A DNA stretch of 64,000 bases from the NCBI RefSeq assembly GCF_001949145.1, contig NW_019091360.1, positions 3,761,773 to 3,825,772 on the forward strand. The letters run 5' to 3'. The notes under the pieces are model-generated. The model was given only the letters and a program-made list of their open reading frames with translations. It searched no databases and was not told the origin of the DNA. This document shows positions 1 through 12,500 of this stretch, piece by piece. Both the position numbers and the translations under genes were made by a program. Source of the DNA: Acanthaster planci (taxonomy: Eukaryota > Echinodermata > Asteroidea > Valvatida > Acanthasteridae). Positions within the stretch are counted from its first letter, which is position 1. Each line of letters opens with the position of its first letter.

Positions 1-203
1 CAAGCTTACTCGGTTGGAACTCGAACCCACAACCTGCTGCTTACTATTTTTTTTTGGGTACATGATGATTATTTGAACAATAGCTTTCATAGTACAATGG
101 CCAAAACCGCATTGACTGTTAGGATAAACAAAAGAAACTTTATCAAAAAGGTTAAAAATACAGCACAGTTAAAGTTAAATGTTCAATACTTCCTCATCTA
201 CAG

Positions 204-506
204 ACAAGCCCGGCCCACCAGAGGGTCCCTTGAATACCTCTGACATCACCAAGGATTCCGTCACGCTGTCATGGCAACCACCAACCGACGATGGAGGCAG
301 CCAGGTCACCAACTACATCCTAGAGAAGCGCGAGGCGGACCGACTGACGTGGACCCGCGTGTCTGCCACCATCAGGGGAACGCGCTACACGGTGACCAGT
401 CTGATTGATGGCACCAAGTACATGTTCAGAGTGCGAGCTGAGAACAAGTACGGACAGAGCGAACCACTGAATAGCACCGATGCAGTGCTCGTCAAGAGCC
501 CGTTTG
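204..506 (+). CDS. TTN-like: Fn3 domain exon 1
   Basis: One complete Fn3 domain on one 303-nt exon, phase 1 at both ends. It begins DKPGPPEGPL and shows the A-band Fn3 signature LSWQPPTDDGGS, a central Trp (LTWTRV) and YMFRVRAENKYG near the end. Acceptor ctacag is at 198..203 and donor gtaagt at 507. It is the first coding piece in the window; the upstream 203 bases are intron. Confidence 0.93.
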
Positions 507-3500
507 GTAAGTTAGTTATTAGCGACGCTTGTTTAGCCAGCTTTTGCCAAGTAATGAACAAATTTCTTCTCTAGAAGTTTCTACTGTAGGGAATGTGTGT
601 GTGTACGGCACATCACTTGTGTTCATGAGATAGGTGTGTTAATAGATCTTTTCCTAAAAGTTATTTAGTCAAATACTTTCACACCAGTGTCACATTTGAT
701 TTCAATTCTTTCTATGTACGTCCAGTTGGATTCGAGTCGAATTGTGTTGTAATGCCTGTAGTACAGTGGAAGAGTGATAGCTCGATTGGTTAGAATACAA
801 TAGGTTAGAATATTTACACTGTAATGTGAGCCTTATTCTACTAAAAATTTGTCATTCCACAAGCATCTATTCATCAAAACCCATTATTTAACAAAGAAAT
901 AGATCATTCCATTAGTGCTTGTTTTGTGAGAATGATAGAGCTTATTATTTCAGAAATGCAAGGTCATTTGAGAACTAAGCTCTTGATGTTATGCCAACTT
1001 AAACATGTTCAATGCGCATGACTTAGCATGTGGCGGTGCTGATATGGCCAACCATGTGCGTATGGTGATGTTCTCGGGTGACCTACACAACACTTCATTT
1101 TGACAATTTTTGTGAAATTCTGAATTGGCTTATTGGTAACATGTATCACAACAGTGTACATTGCTTAGATGCTATCACCATGTTATTAATCTTGTTCATC
1201 AGATGTTCCTGATGCACCTGGTACCCCTGAAGTCTCAGGCATCACCGACACCACCATGACAGTCTCCTGGAAACCACCTCGCAGCGATGGAGGCTCAGAG
1301 ATCACCGGCTACATACTGGAAATGAAGGAAACCACGGGCGTCCGTTGGATGAGAGCCACCAGGAAGGTCTTGAAGGAGTCTAACTTCACGGTGACAAATC
1401 TGGTCAAGGGGAGAGAGTACGAGTTCCAGGTGGCCGCCGAGAATGAGGCGGGGGTTGGACCCATGAGCAGAAAATCTACTTCAGCTTGTGCCAAGACACC
1501 TGTCGGTATGTGGTTCGCTCACTTGGCATGCACCCCTCAATCGCTTTACTTCATCTGAATCCTTGTTTGATGAGGAAACCATTGTCATTCAGAGTGAAGG
1601 CTAGTTTGTACTTCACCGCAAAGCAGACTTGAAGGTCAATTTGATGTCATTAAACTCTGCCAGATTTGCCTGAGTTCACCTTGTTCAGTGCGTTGAAGTA
1701 TTCCAAATTTTCTGCTTGAATACCCCCTGTGATACCACCGGTCTGCTGATTGTGAACCAACTGCAACAAAATAATATTTTATGCCTCACCCGAATGAAAT
1801 CGAAGGGGCACATTGTTTCCTGCACGTTTATGTTATGATTTGTTTATAGAAATGTTATAAAAATCACCTGTGTGGTTTGACCCACGCTGACAAAGTAAAG
1901 CAAGCTCGAGATCCCTTAGTAATCATCCATTTTGCATTTGATTTGAGAGGCTACTGTAAAGTCATACGTAGTTACAAAAAAAAATATGTATCTTTCTAAC
2001 ATAATAATTTATTTTTGTTGTGTTTTTCTAAAACAGAAACTGCAGAGTTCACTGAGCCTCTGACAGACATCTCAGCCAAGGTAGGCAAGACGGTCACCCT
2101 GGAGTGCCGTATCTCCAATGCCAAGGCTGAAGTCAAGTGGCTCAAGGACGGAGTGCAGATCTTTGCCGTGGACAGACACAGCATCATCAAGGAAGGCCAA
2201 AGGAGAGCGTTGGTGATCCGAGACGTTGGACCTCGAGACATTGGGAAGTACACATGTAAATGTGGGGATGCAAGCACCGAGGCCACAGTCAAGGTCAAAG
2301 GTGAGTATGTGCTATTTATAGACTCAAATTTATCAAGTCATTAACATCTTATCAGGTTGCACCAAGAATTACACAGATACATGTAAATTTTGTAGTCAGC
2401 CAGCTGTGGAATGGTTAATGACTGTAGAAATTGAGATTCACTCTGCAAGCTGTTGTAACCACTGTATTTTGTTCACAGCTGGAATTTGAATTAACCTCTG
2501 GTTCAGCCAATCTCTCAGTGCCTGTGGGTCTTTATGGACAAATTTGGATTGTCTGATGTTAAAGGCATCACCTTGTAAGCAACATTCTGGTTGCTGAATA
2601 ATCCTCTTCCATTAATAAAAGGGCATTCAGAAAAGATTGAAGGGTTATCTTCAAGTTACACAAAGTTTCTTAAAGTTTATTAATTGTTGCATGAACTTTC
2701 TTTTTCCTTGCAGCTGAACCAAAGATTGACCTCTCTGACTACAAAGATGTCATCACTGTCCGTGCTGGTAACGTCCTTCGTCTCTACGTACCCTTCACCG
2801 GATGCCCCACGCCAACAGCCGAGTGGTATCGTCATGACCGCCGCATCAGCGAAGACAGCAGAACCAAGATAGAGAAACAGGAGAACAGAACAGAATTGGT
2901 CATCAAGAACACCATCCGATCAGACACAGGGCAATACTCACTGACTGTCAGCAATGAAGCTGGCAAACACACAGCTAACATCCATGTCATAGTGGTTGGT
3001 AGGTATCAATCACAGATATTATTCCTCATTTTATTGCATCCCACAGAGTGTTTCGATTATTATTCATACATAAATTTGGTGTGTCGAGAAGTTACCAGAG
3101 TGTCATAAAGTTCATATTTTGGAATATGATTATTGTGCATCAATTAAAGTGCCATATAAGGGGATCTTAGAACCCAAAGTAATCTGTAGTCCTGCAAATG
3201 CAAGTTATTTCTTCCGTCAAGTTGTTTGGCTCAGCCTTTGCTAGGGACCAGTAAATTTTAATGACAACTCATTGGCCATCCCAACCAAATGAAGTACAAC
3301 TTTTCAAACAAATAATGCAGTGATATATAACGTTGAAGCCACACCAATTCCCAAAAAAAACTATTGACTTACATCACCACATCAACAATGTTTACAGATG
3401 TTCCTGGTCCCCCCACCGGACCCCTGGAGATCTCCGACGTCGGCCGTTTCTCTGTCAACCTCTCCTGGTCCCCGCCCAGAGAAGACGGCGGCTCCAAGAT

Positions 3501-6500
3501 TGAATACTACACTGTGGAGAGACGGGAGAAGGGTCGCAAGCTGTGGACAGTAGCTACCACGTATGCTACAACAACATCCTTCACAGTGACGGGACTTGGT
3601 GAGAACATGGAGTATGAGTTCCGAGTGAGCGCTGAGAACATCAACGGAGTTGGACCTCCTCTGGAATCATCTCAGGCTGTCGTCTGCAAGACGCCCTTCT
3701 GTAAGTTGTTTTGTCCTTCTGTCCTGAGTTTGGACTCGAAAAAAAGGGAAAGTGGAAACTTTTTACTTAACATCACTTAGAACCAGTGTCATAGTCAAAT
3801 CCCTGACAAGGCCAATCAAGTCTTTCCAGACCAGACACAACTAATGGGGTGAACAATGTAAGTTCATTTGGCTAGTTTTTCTGAGTTGCCTTAAGACTGA
3901 GTGACTCGTGATGGACTTGCAGGGACTTGAGATGGACTAGACATCAACACCGCCTTGAACGAGGTTGAGGCAAGAGCAGACCAACAAGTTAACTTAATGA
4001 GCTCTTAAAAGTCATGGGAAATCTATTTCACCAATGACAGGGTTCTTTGTGTTCATTTTCTGCAGCTGTGCCGAGCGCGCCAGGCAAACCTGAAGTCCAT
4101 AACATCTGCCATGATCACATGACCCTGACTTGGACCGAGCCCCAGCATGACGGCGGCAAGCCCATCACAGGCTACATCCTGGAAATGAGAGAGAACTTTG
4201 GCGCACACTGGAAGCGAGTCAACCGCGAATCAGTGGTGGACACCACCTACACAGTGAAGGGATTAGTGGAAGGTCACCAGTATGACTTCAGAGTGACCGC
4301 TGAGAATACTGTCGGGCCAGGCAAGCCTAGCCAACCAACTCACCCACCACGCATTGCCAAGGACCCTGCAAGTAAGTGCTTCTTGTCAGTTTGATTCAGG
4401 CAGAATTTAAACAGTGGTCTTTTTAGAATACAGTTGTGGTGCTCTACCAACTGAGCTTTTCATCCCTGATAGAAAGGAAGGCCCAAATTGTAAACAGTTT
4501 TCATGTTTGAAATGAAAGAGATTAGGGGAACCCCTTCTTATAATAGTATTCCTCCATTTAGTCAGTTATTCTTGATTGGAAGGGGATTTTATTTGGAATG
4601 ATATGATATTAACTCAATTTTATCTAAATGCTGTTAGCCGCCCCCCCCAAAAATCGGTCTCTGGTCAGACCAAAGTTCCAGAATTGATGCAGCGATACGT
4701 TTTTCTTGTTTTAAAAATTTTTTGGGGGGGATGGGGGTTGGCTATTTAAGACTTGTAACGGACATGGAATTGAGTGGCATATTTAATCAAAGAGCAAAGG
4801 CAATTGGTAGCACGTCGCACGTCATGCCACCATTGTTGTTAATCAGCTGGCTGCAACTTTGTAACCTATCCATGGTCTACCGTTTGTGTTCGACATCAAC
4901 ATTAAGCAGTCATCTATCACTGGGTACGAGCTACCCACAAATTAGTCTGGTTCCTTGAACAAATTGCCCTTCCGACTCATGGACTTGTGGCCGAGAATCA
5001 GTCTACTCACAAACATTCAGGCGATGCGGAAATAGAGGGTGCTGTTTTGTGAAAATTTTGAGAAAAAAAAAAATTTGACGTGCATTTTTTTTTTTGGCCT
5101 TACATTATTTCTTAAATCACTTATATGTCATCCTAACAGTTTTATTTCATTTCAAATTTGATAACTGACCCCCCTGCCCCTGCCTCTGCTCCTTTTATAG
5201 GACGACCTTCACCACCTGGTTGCCCAACCATCAAAGACATCACATCAACGTCTGTGAAGCTCAGCTGGACCGTTCCATTCTCAGATGGGGGCCAGCCTAT
5301 CACCCACTACACGGTGGAGCGTAGACGGAAGGGCTCTTACGACTGGACAGACAAGCTGACCACCCCTACCAACTCTTGTCAGGTGGAGAAGCTGTCACCC
5401 AACGTGGAGTACGTCTTCAGGGTGTGTGCGGTCAACACTGCTGGCATGGAGAGTGATCCTAGCAAGGCTTCAGAGGCATTCGTTACCAGAGAGTCACTCC
5501 GTGAGTAACCAGTTCAAAAAAACATTTTCAGTTGTAGAAAAAAAAGATATCTGACTCTGTAACAATCATTCCTTGTCCTCTGAATCTGAATTGCAGGTTG
5601 CATCAGATATTTGGAAATAAACTCATCAATTAAGCAATTCGTCAATTAGTCTTTCAAGATTATTTATCCCAAAGTACCCCAAACTTGGCAATTGTAAAAA
5701 TTGTGAGAGCTGTTAAAAAATGTATGTTCAGTCACTGTAGTTGTTTACCAGTTTTGTAAAAATGACTTAATAACAAATTATTGATCAGATCTGAATAACA
5801 ATTTGTAATACATAATTCATTCTGTTCAGTCATTGGCAGTATCCCTGTCAGCCTAAAAAATTTCAAATGTAAATTTGGTTGAATTATCTTTCCCATCACA
5901 ATGCCCCCTCTGACAAACAAGTAATATAGTCAAATACTGTCATTAGTTTATGTTAACGTCATGGTTACCTATTGGATTGCAGCTGGAGTACCACCAACTT
6001 TCACAGAGGAGCCACACAGCACGATGGTTGCTGAGAAAACAAAGGCCGAATTCACCTGCAGAGTGGCCGGGACACCCACGCCTCATGTGGACTGGTGAGC
6101 GTTGGTTCCTTTCTCACCTGCAACAATCATTAATTACATCTCTTGCTGGTCAGTTAGATTTGAGTCGAGTTGAGTCATAGCGCCTGAAATGTTTGATGTG
6201 TGAGTGGAAAGTTTGGCTTTGAATCTCATCCAACCAAGCTTACTTTAGTCGAACCTTACAATAAACTTAATTTTGGGTTCAACATTGAAGTTTGTGAATA
6301 AATTACAAGGGAATTGCCATCTGATTGTAATCTTCGTGATGCCAACAGGATCCGTAAGGGTAGGGAGTTGTTCACCGGTCGCAAGTACAGCATAACAACA
6401 GACAAAGATGGCCTACACAGACTGACCATCCATGAGGCCAGAGAGCTGGACAGTGGCATGTACACAGCAGTTGCCCAGAATGAGAATGGAAAGGTTCGCG

Positions 6501-9500
6501 CATCGGCAGAACTCCACATCAAATGTAAGGCAGTGTTGACCTCTGGTTATTCATAACAAGAAGTTCATATCAAATACAAATTTGTGAGCTTACGTTTAAT
6601 ATCTGACAACTTTAAAAACCCTACTTTCCCAGCAATTTCTCGTGTGAGACATACCTCCTGTAGTATATCTCTTATAGTAACGAGGTTGAAAACTAGGAAC
6701 AACACGTGCTGGGTAGACTAATTGGAGGAGATAGCCTTTCTCTGGTGGTTATATCTTACTCGCATGTTCTTAAACTTAAGATGTGTACATTTTGGCAAAT
6801 CACAGCACAGTATTAGTGACTCATACCCATGGACAAGAATAGCACCACCAATTTGGGTCACTTGATCATTGCATATTTTCAGAATAGAGAATGAGAAAGT
6901 GTTAATGTCAAAGATTAATACATGTCAAGTTCCCATTGCATACTTGCAGCCTGTTCGGCGAACTGAACAGAAATTCATTCTCCCAAAATTTCCCCGACCA
7001 CTTTCAGCGCTGCCAACTCTGGACCTTGACCGCCGCATGAGAGACTTCAGTGTCCGTGCTGGAAGCACCCTGCGCATCTCCATCCCTTTCACTGGCACAC
7101 CCACGCCCATCCTGAGGTGGAAGAAGGAAGACGGTGAAGAGATTAACACAAGAGGACGATTCCGCATCGATGCCTTGGGAGGTGAGGCCGATTTGACCAT
7201 CAGGGAGACGGAGAGAGAAGACAGCGGTGTCTACATCTTAGAAGCTGAGAACGAGTATGGAGTGCAGCAGGTGGCAGCCAAAGTACAAGTTGTTGGTAAG
7301 AATCTGAGAATTTGCTGAGGCATTGTTGGATTGACCATTGTGAGGGCGATGGGGGCAAAGTAGAAATTTTACAAAACAGGAAAAATGAAGGTGAAAGAAA
7401 CAACAAAAGGCAGGAAAGAGAATGGAGATCACTCATTAGCTTGAAAAGACCCTCAGAATTGATCCCCTTCTACTGTTAATGGTTTGTCAGTTTGCTGTCG
7501 CTTTGTCAATTTGAAACAAGTCTTCTCCCTAGAAAAAAATTTGGCCAAACCCATCATCGTTGCTGCTTATAACTGATCAGAATGACCTGAGTTGCAAATG
7601 TGTCTTAAAGTATCTCATTCGCTTGTATATCTGCCGATTGTTTTCTTTATGATAAATCTCTGTTTGACATGAGCTTCTTAAGAATTGAAAATTCTCCTGT
7701 GAGAATGTGCTTTACGTGAATGGGTAACATTGTAACTTCAGACAAACCTGGACCGCCAACTGGCCCCATCCAGACAGTGGAGGTCAGCAAGAAATCTATC
7801 ACGTTGTCGTGGCAACCACCAGCTGATAATGGAGGAAGTCCCATCATACGCTACATTGTTGAGATGAAAGAGGCTAACAGGTACAGCTCAGATGATGGAT
7901 GTAATGTTTCTTATTTTCACCTTTTTCTCCAGTAAAGTTTGGAATTTCTTTTGAATTTTTTTGGATAAGCTATTTTCCACAATATAGAACCTGTAGTATA
8001 AAGTGAGGAACTACATTGAGCCATGTTTGTTGCTCTTTCCCCTCAGAACTATTTGGCAGAACGTAGGCTTTGTCTCTGCATCCACTGAGCACACAGTCAG
8101 TGGACTCATGGAAGGAACGGCTTATCTCTTCCGAGTCTCTGCCGAAAATCAGTATGGCCCCAGCGAACCTCTGATTGGACGAGAGTCAGTCATGGCCAAG
8201 GCTCCTTATGGTCAGTCCAATCATCTATGTTCCCTGACTAGTACTGTATCCCTGGGGGTGCATCTGAGGCACGTGCCCTCCCATTGAAAGTCAGTGCCCT
8301 CAGGTGCCCCCTATTTGAAATTTCAACATGTTTACAGCCTGTGTACAAGCCATGGTTACTTTGCTTTAAGTACCCCCTTGAAAAAGGTATGCACCCTTGG
8401 GCACTCTTCTGAAATGTCGCTTCATTATACCACTGTTCCTGACTGATTTGCCCCCTTCACAGTTAAATGCTGGAAGTGTACGCTCAACCAAATCCTACTC
8501 TGTTTCCAAAGTTGTTTGGATAATTTGGAACGCTTTCACAATAACTTTTTATTATTTTATTTTTTTACCTGAATGAAATTTTGAAAAATGTTTATTCACT
8601 CGTAGTACAAGTTCATTTATTTCTAATTGTGTCCGTAAAATGGCTACCTAAGATAGTATGTTTTGTTTTCTGAACAAACCCAAATAGCAATAATCATTCA
8701 CAACAGAATGCTTTTAAATTTTCACTTTTACTTTTTGGTTATTTCAGCAGTGTGCAAATTTCAGCAAAATGAAATGTGATTTTTGTCTCTTGAAGATGTC
8801 CCCGGTGCCCCAGGGAAACCATCGGTGTCCGACATCCAACGCCACTCCGTCCATCTCCTCTGGGTTCCACCAGAATCAGACGGAGGCAGCCCAATCACCA
8901 ACTACATTATCGAGAAGCAAGAGACAACGAGCACCCGATGGTTCCGTGCCAACAGGGAGGAGGTGACAGGAAACAGTCACACCATCACCAACCTCATTGA
9001 AGACTCCGAGTATGAATTCCGTGTGATTGCTGAGAATAAAGTCGGCTTCAGTCAACCGAGTCCATCTTCTCAGCGAGTGATAGTCAAGGACCCAAGAGGT
9101 TTGTCGGCATCTCAATTTCAGATTGTTTTCATCTCGTTGGTGCATCTAAGCATAAAACTAGTGAATAGTTTCCAATCTGTTCATATCATTTTCAGTGTTG
9201 CAGTCGAATCCCTCTCAACTCCCTGCAAGTCCATCGCATTACCTAGCTGCAAGCCAACGCACAAGCTAGTCAATTGAACTCTGACTAAAGTATTCCTTTT
9301 GACATGTTAAACTGTCTCTTAATGACTGGACTTATGAAACGACGACTAATGATGGACTTGGCTAGAACACTGGTCATTTAAAAAATACATTTGCTGGAAT
9401 TCATTCAAAGACATATGTCAAATATGAGAATAACATGTTAAAGTTGGGATAATTCTTCTCAAAAACTGACAGCTGGAATTATGAATGATGTCTCCACATG

Positions 9501-12500
9501 CTGTCTTATTTGTTTCATTTCAAGGGTCTATCCCAGCTTCGTTTGTCCGTACTCCACAATCCATTGCCGTCACCCAAGGCAGAGCAGGAACCTTGGAGTG
9601 CGAGGTAGCCGGCTACCCGTCTCCTCAAGTCTTCTGGTACCGTCTCGGCCGCGAACTTCACGACAGCAGGAAGTACAAGATCAGAGCCAGCGGCAACATC
9701 CACACACTGCAGATCAACGATGTCTATGAGGAAGATACTGGAGAGATCACAGTCAAGGTCATGAACAAAGCTGGATCACAGACTGAGAAAGCTGACCTCC
9801 AGATTCAAGGTATGCTATTCCCAGCCGTAAAAATCTTCTTTTTCATGAAACAGGACTCTATTTTCCTCATTGATTGAAATGATTAAAACGAGGCTCGTCT
9901 ATATCTATATCTGCCTCTTCTGTTTTGGAACTGATTCAATAGAACTTTCCAACATGTAATAATTACTGGAAGACCAGTATCCACGAACATTATCTATATT
10001 GAGAAGAAAAGATTTTCCTGTTAGTGTCACTTGTCTTTATGCCCTTAAATGATTTTATAATTTAATAGTATTGGGCTATCAAGGTAATTTGGGGCAGGGG
10101 AGGATTAAAAGCTTTTGGCATCTCCAGAGCCCTATGGTGACATTTCTGATGTTACTGTTGTCAAGTTTAACCGACAGTAACATCACACTTGCTTTTCTCA
10201 TCATTAGGTGCTCATTAATTATCTTCTCTCAATATATGTCATTGTACATTTACATATTTATTATAATATCCATGATATCTCAGCTACTGTCGTTAATATC
10301 AATGTCAGCATGGATAAACTAAATAAATGAATTTTTAAAAATGAATCAAGGAAAAATATTTCGAAGATTAAACATAGGCAGTCCAATTTTAGGTTATGCA
10401 TTGAATGGAAATTGATTAGTCACTGATGCAGTCTCAACTTTGTTGTTATCACTTTCCTTGTCATCCTTTTCTCTAATACACAGTTGCTCCTAAAGTCAAC
10501 GTACCACCACGCCTCCGCATCCCCCTTGATTGTCTCCAAGGAGAGATCTTGAAACTCAGAATACCTTACACAGGCATCCCTGCACCCAGCATCACCTGGG
10601 ACCATGACGGAGTTGACATCAAGCCTGCCAGGAATCTGGAGATCAAGACCAGCGACAAGGAGACAATGCTGTCCATCACTACAGTTAGCAAGGAGGATGC
10701 AGGGAAATACACAGTGGTCGCTACAAATGAGCTGGGATACGATTCAGCAAGCATTGTCATCAACATCCTGAGTACGAGAAATACTCATTTGGGTTTTTTA
10801 AAAGCATCATTGTGTGCATTAAGGATTGAATGCTAAGATCGGAATGAAGCAAACAAGTTTATAGGATCAGTTCATGAAAATGTTTGGAAGAGATTTTTTC
10901 TCAACAAATTTGACATGTATTCCCTCGTTGAAAATGGGACTATCAAGTTTCAAACAACAAGTTGCGGTATTGTATGCCAAGAGATTGCTAATGGAAAAGA
11001 AAGGTTGACACAAACTCAATTTGGTAAGCCTGTCTAATCTAAGCATACAATATCACTTGGTCAGTTTGGCTGTTTAGCAGCTTTTCATCCATATGAGGTT
11101 ACAATAATGACAAATAATTCAGTGAAATATCAATGAATTTTCAATAAGAAACATTTACTAATGACTTATGGTTTTTGGTCTTAATTTGTCTCATTTTTGT
11201 TTGCAGGACAACCAGATCCACCTCGTAACTTGGAAGTCCTCGACGTCACCTCGGATACCGTCCGTCTCTCCTGGCAACCGCCTCTCCATGACGGAGGAAG
11301 CACCATCACCAGCTACGTGGTGGAGAAACGAGATGCTGGATCCAATACCTGGGTCCGCTGCGTTACCAGCAGAAACTGCTTCCATACCATCGTGGGCTTG
11401 AGGTCTGAGTCAGAGTACCAGTTCAGAGTCACAGCATTGAACTCCTTCGGCGCGAGCGAGCCGTGTGAAGCATCAACTGTCATAGCAACTAAACGTGAGT
11501 CACTCAGATATTTTTGGCTGAAATGATTCTGTCTGTAAGAAATTCACTCATTACAAGAAATGAGCCATGTGAAATTAGGTCTTTAAAAGAAGCGAAAGCA
11601 ACGGTTTTGGGGTTTGTAATAAGGTTTCTTGATTTTGCAAAGATCCATTTGGATAATCGAACTTTACAATATTTATGTCTAAGTTTGAAATTAGTATCTC
11701 ACACAGATTGGAGTTATATTTCTGGAAAATGTTAAAGCAATGTTTTAACCACTTGCTGCCGGGTAGCCCAGTTTAAGGTACGTTTTCTTTATACGCAAAG
11801 CCAGGCTGCCTGAAATCGGACAAAAGAGCTGGGCCTTTTAACAAAAGACTGTACTCAGAACAAAAGACCGGGCTGCTGGGAATTGCCAACATTTTTTCAA
11901 TTGTCAATAGCGGAGGAAATCCGTCATTGTTTTGAAAGATTGTACCACTGTTTGTGGTATTCAGCACGAGTGGATTACCACCGGGGACAAAAGTGCTCCA
12001 GTGCTGAGGGATACAAAACCACCGCACACTAATCTGGCCGCTATTGAAAAGACGCCAGCAGCACACTGTGCCAGTAATTACATAACACCACCCAATCAGG
12101 GCTCTTTTTACAAGGGGCAGGCCTAGCTGAAATACTCGGGCATCAATAGATGTTGTCTGTCAGATTAGAGTAGCCTCCAGACAGTCACTCGATGGGGTTT
12201 AGGCGTTCAGGAAAAAAAGATATCAATTTTTGAAGATTTTTGAAAACCGAAGATATTGAAAAAATCACTCAGCATTAGACACTGCATTTCCAAAGGGACG
12301 CAGCAGCAAGTGGTTAACTACATATATCTTAAATTAGTTGTGTCCAAACATTGGTTGAAGGCTGGTTGACGGTAGCATCACTCGTGTAACTTTCTATAAT
12401 TCAACAGCTTCGGCATTGACCCGCCCAGAGCTTGAAGATTATGAAGCCAAGCGACGATTCTATGATTCACTGGTTGATTTGAGCTGGATTCCGTCCAGGT

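Noticed and set aside
6950-7007. Acceptor ttgcag ending at 6949 as the start of the Ig exon.
   Set aside because: In the required phase it runs into a stop after six codons. The acceptor ending at 7007 gives the exact Ig start in frame.
11773-12126. Open frames on both strands inside the piggyBac-like element as a transposase remnant.
   Set aside because: They are short and show no transposase motif; the element looks non-coding.
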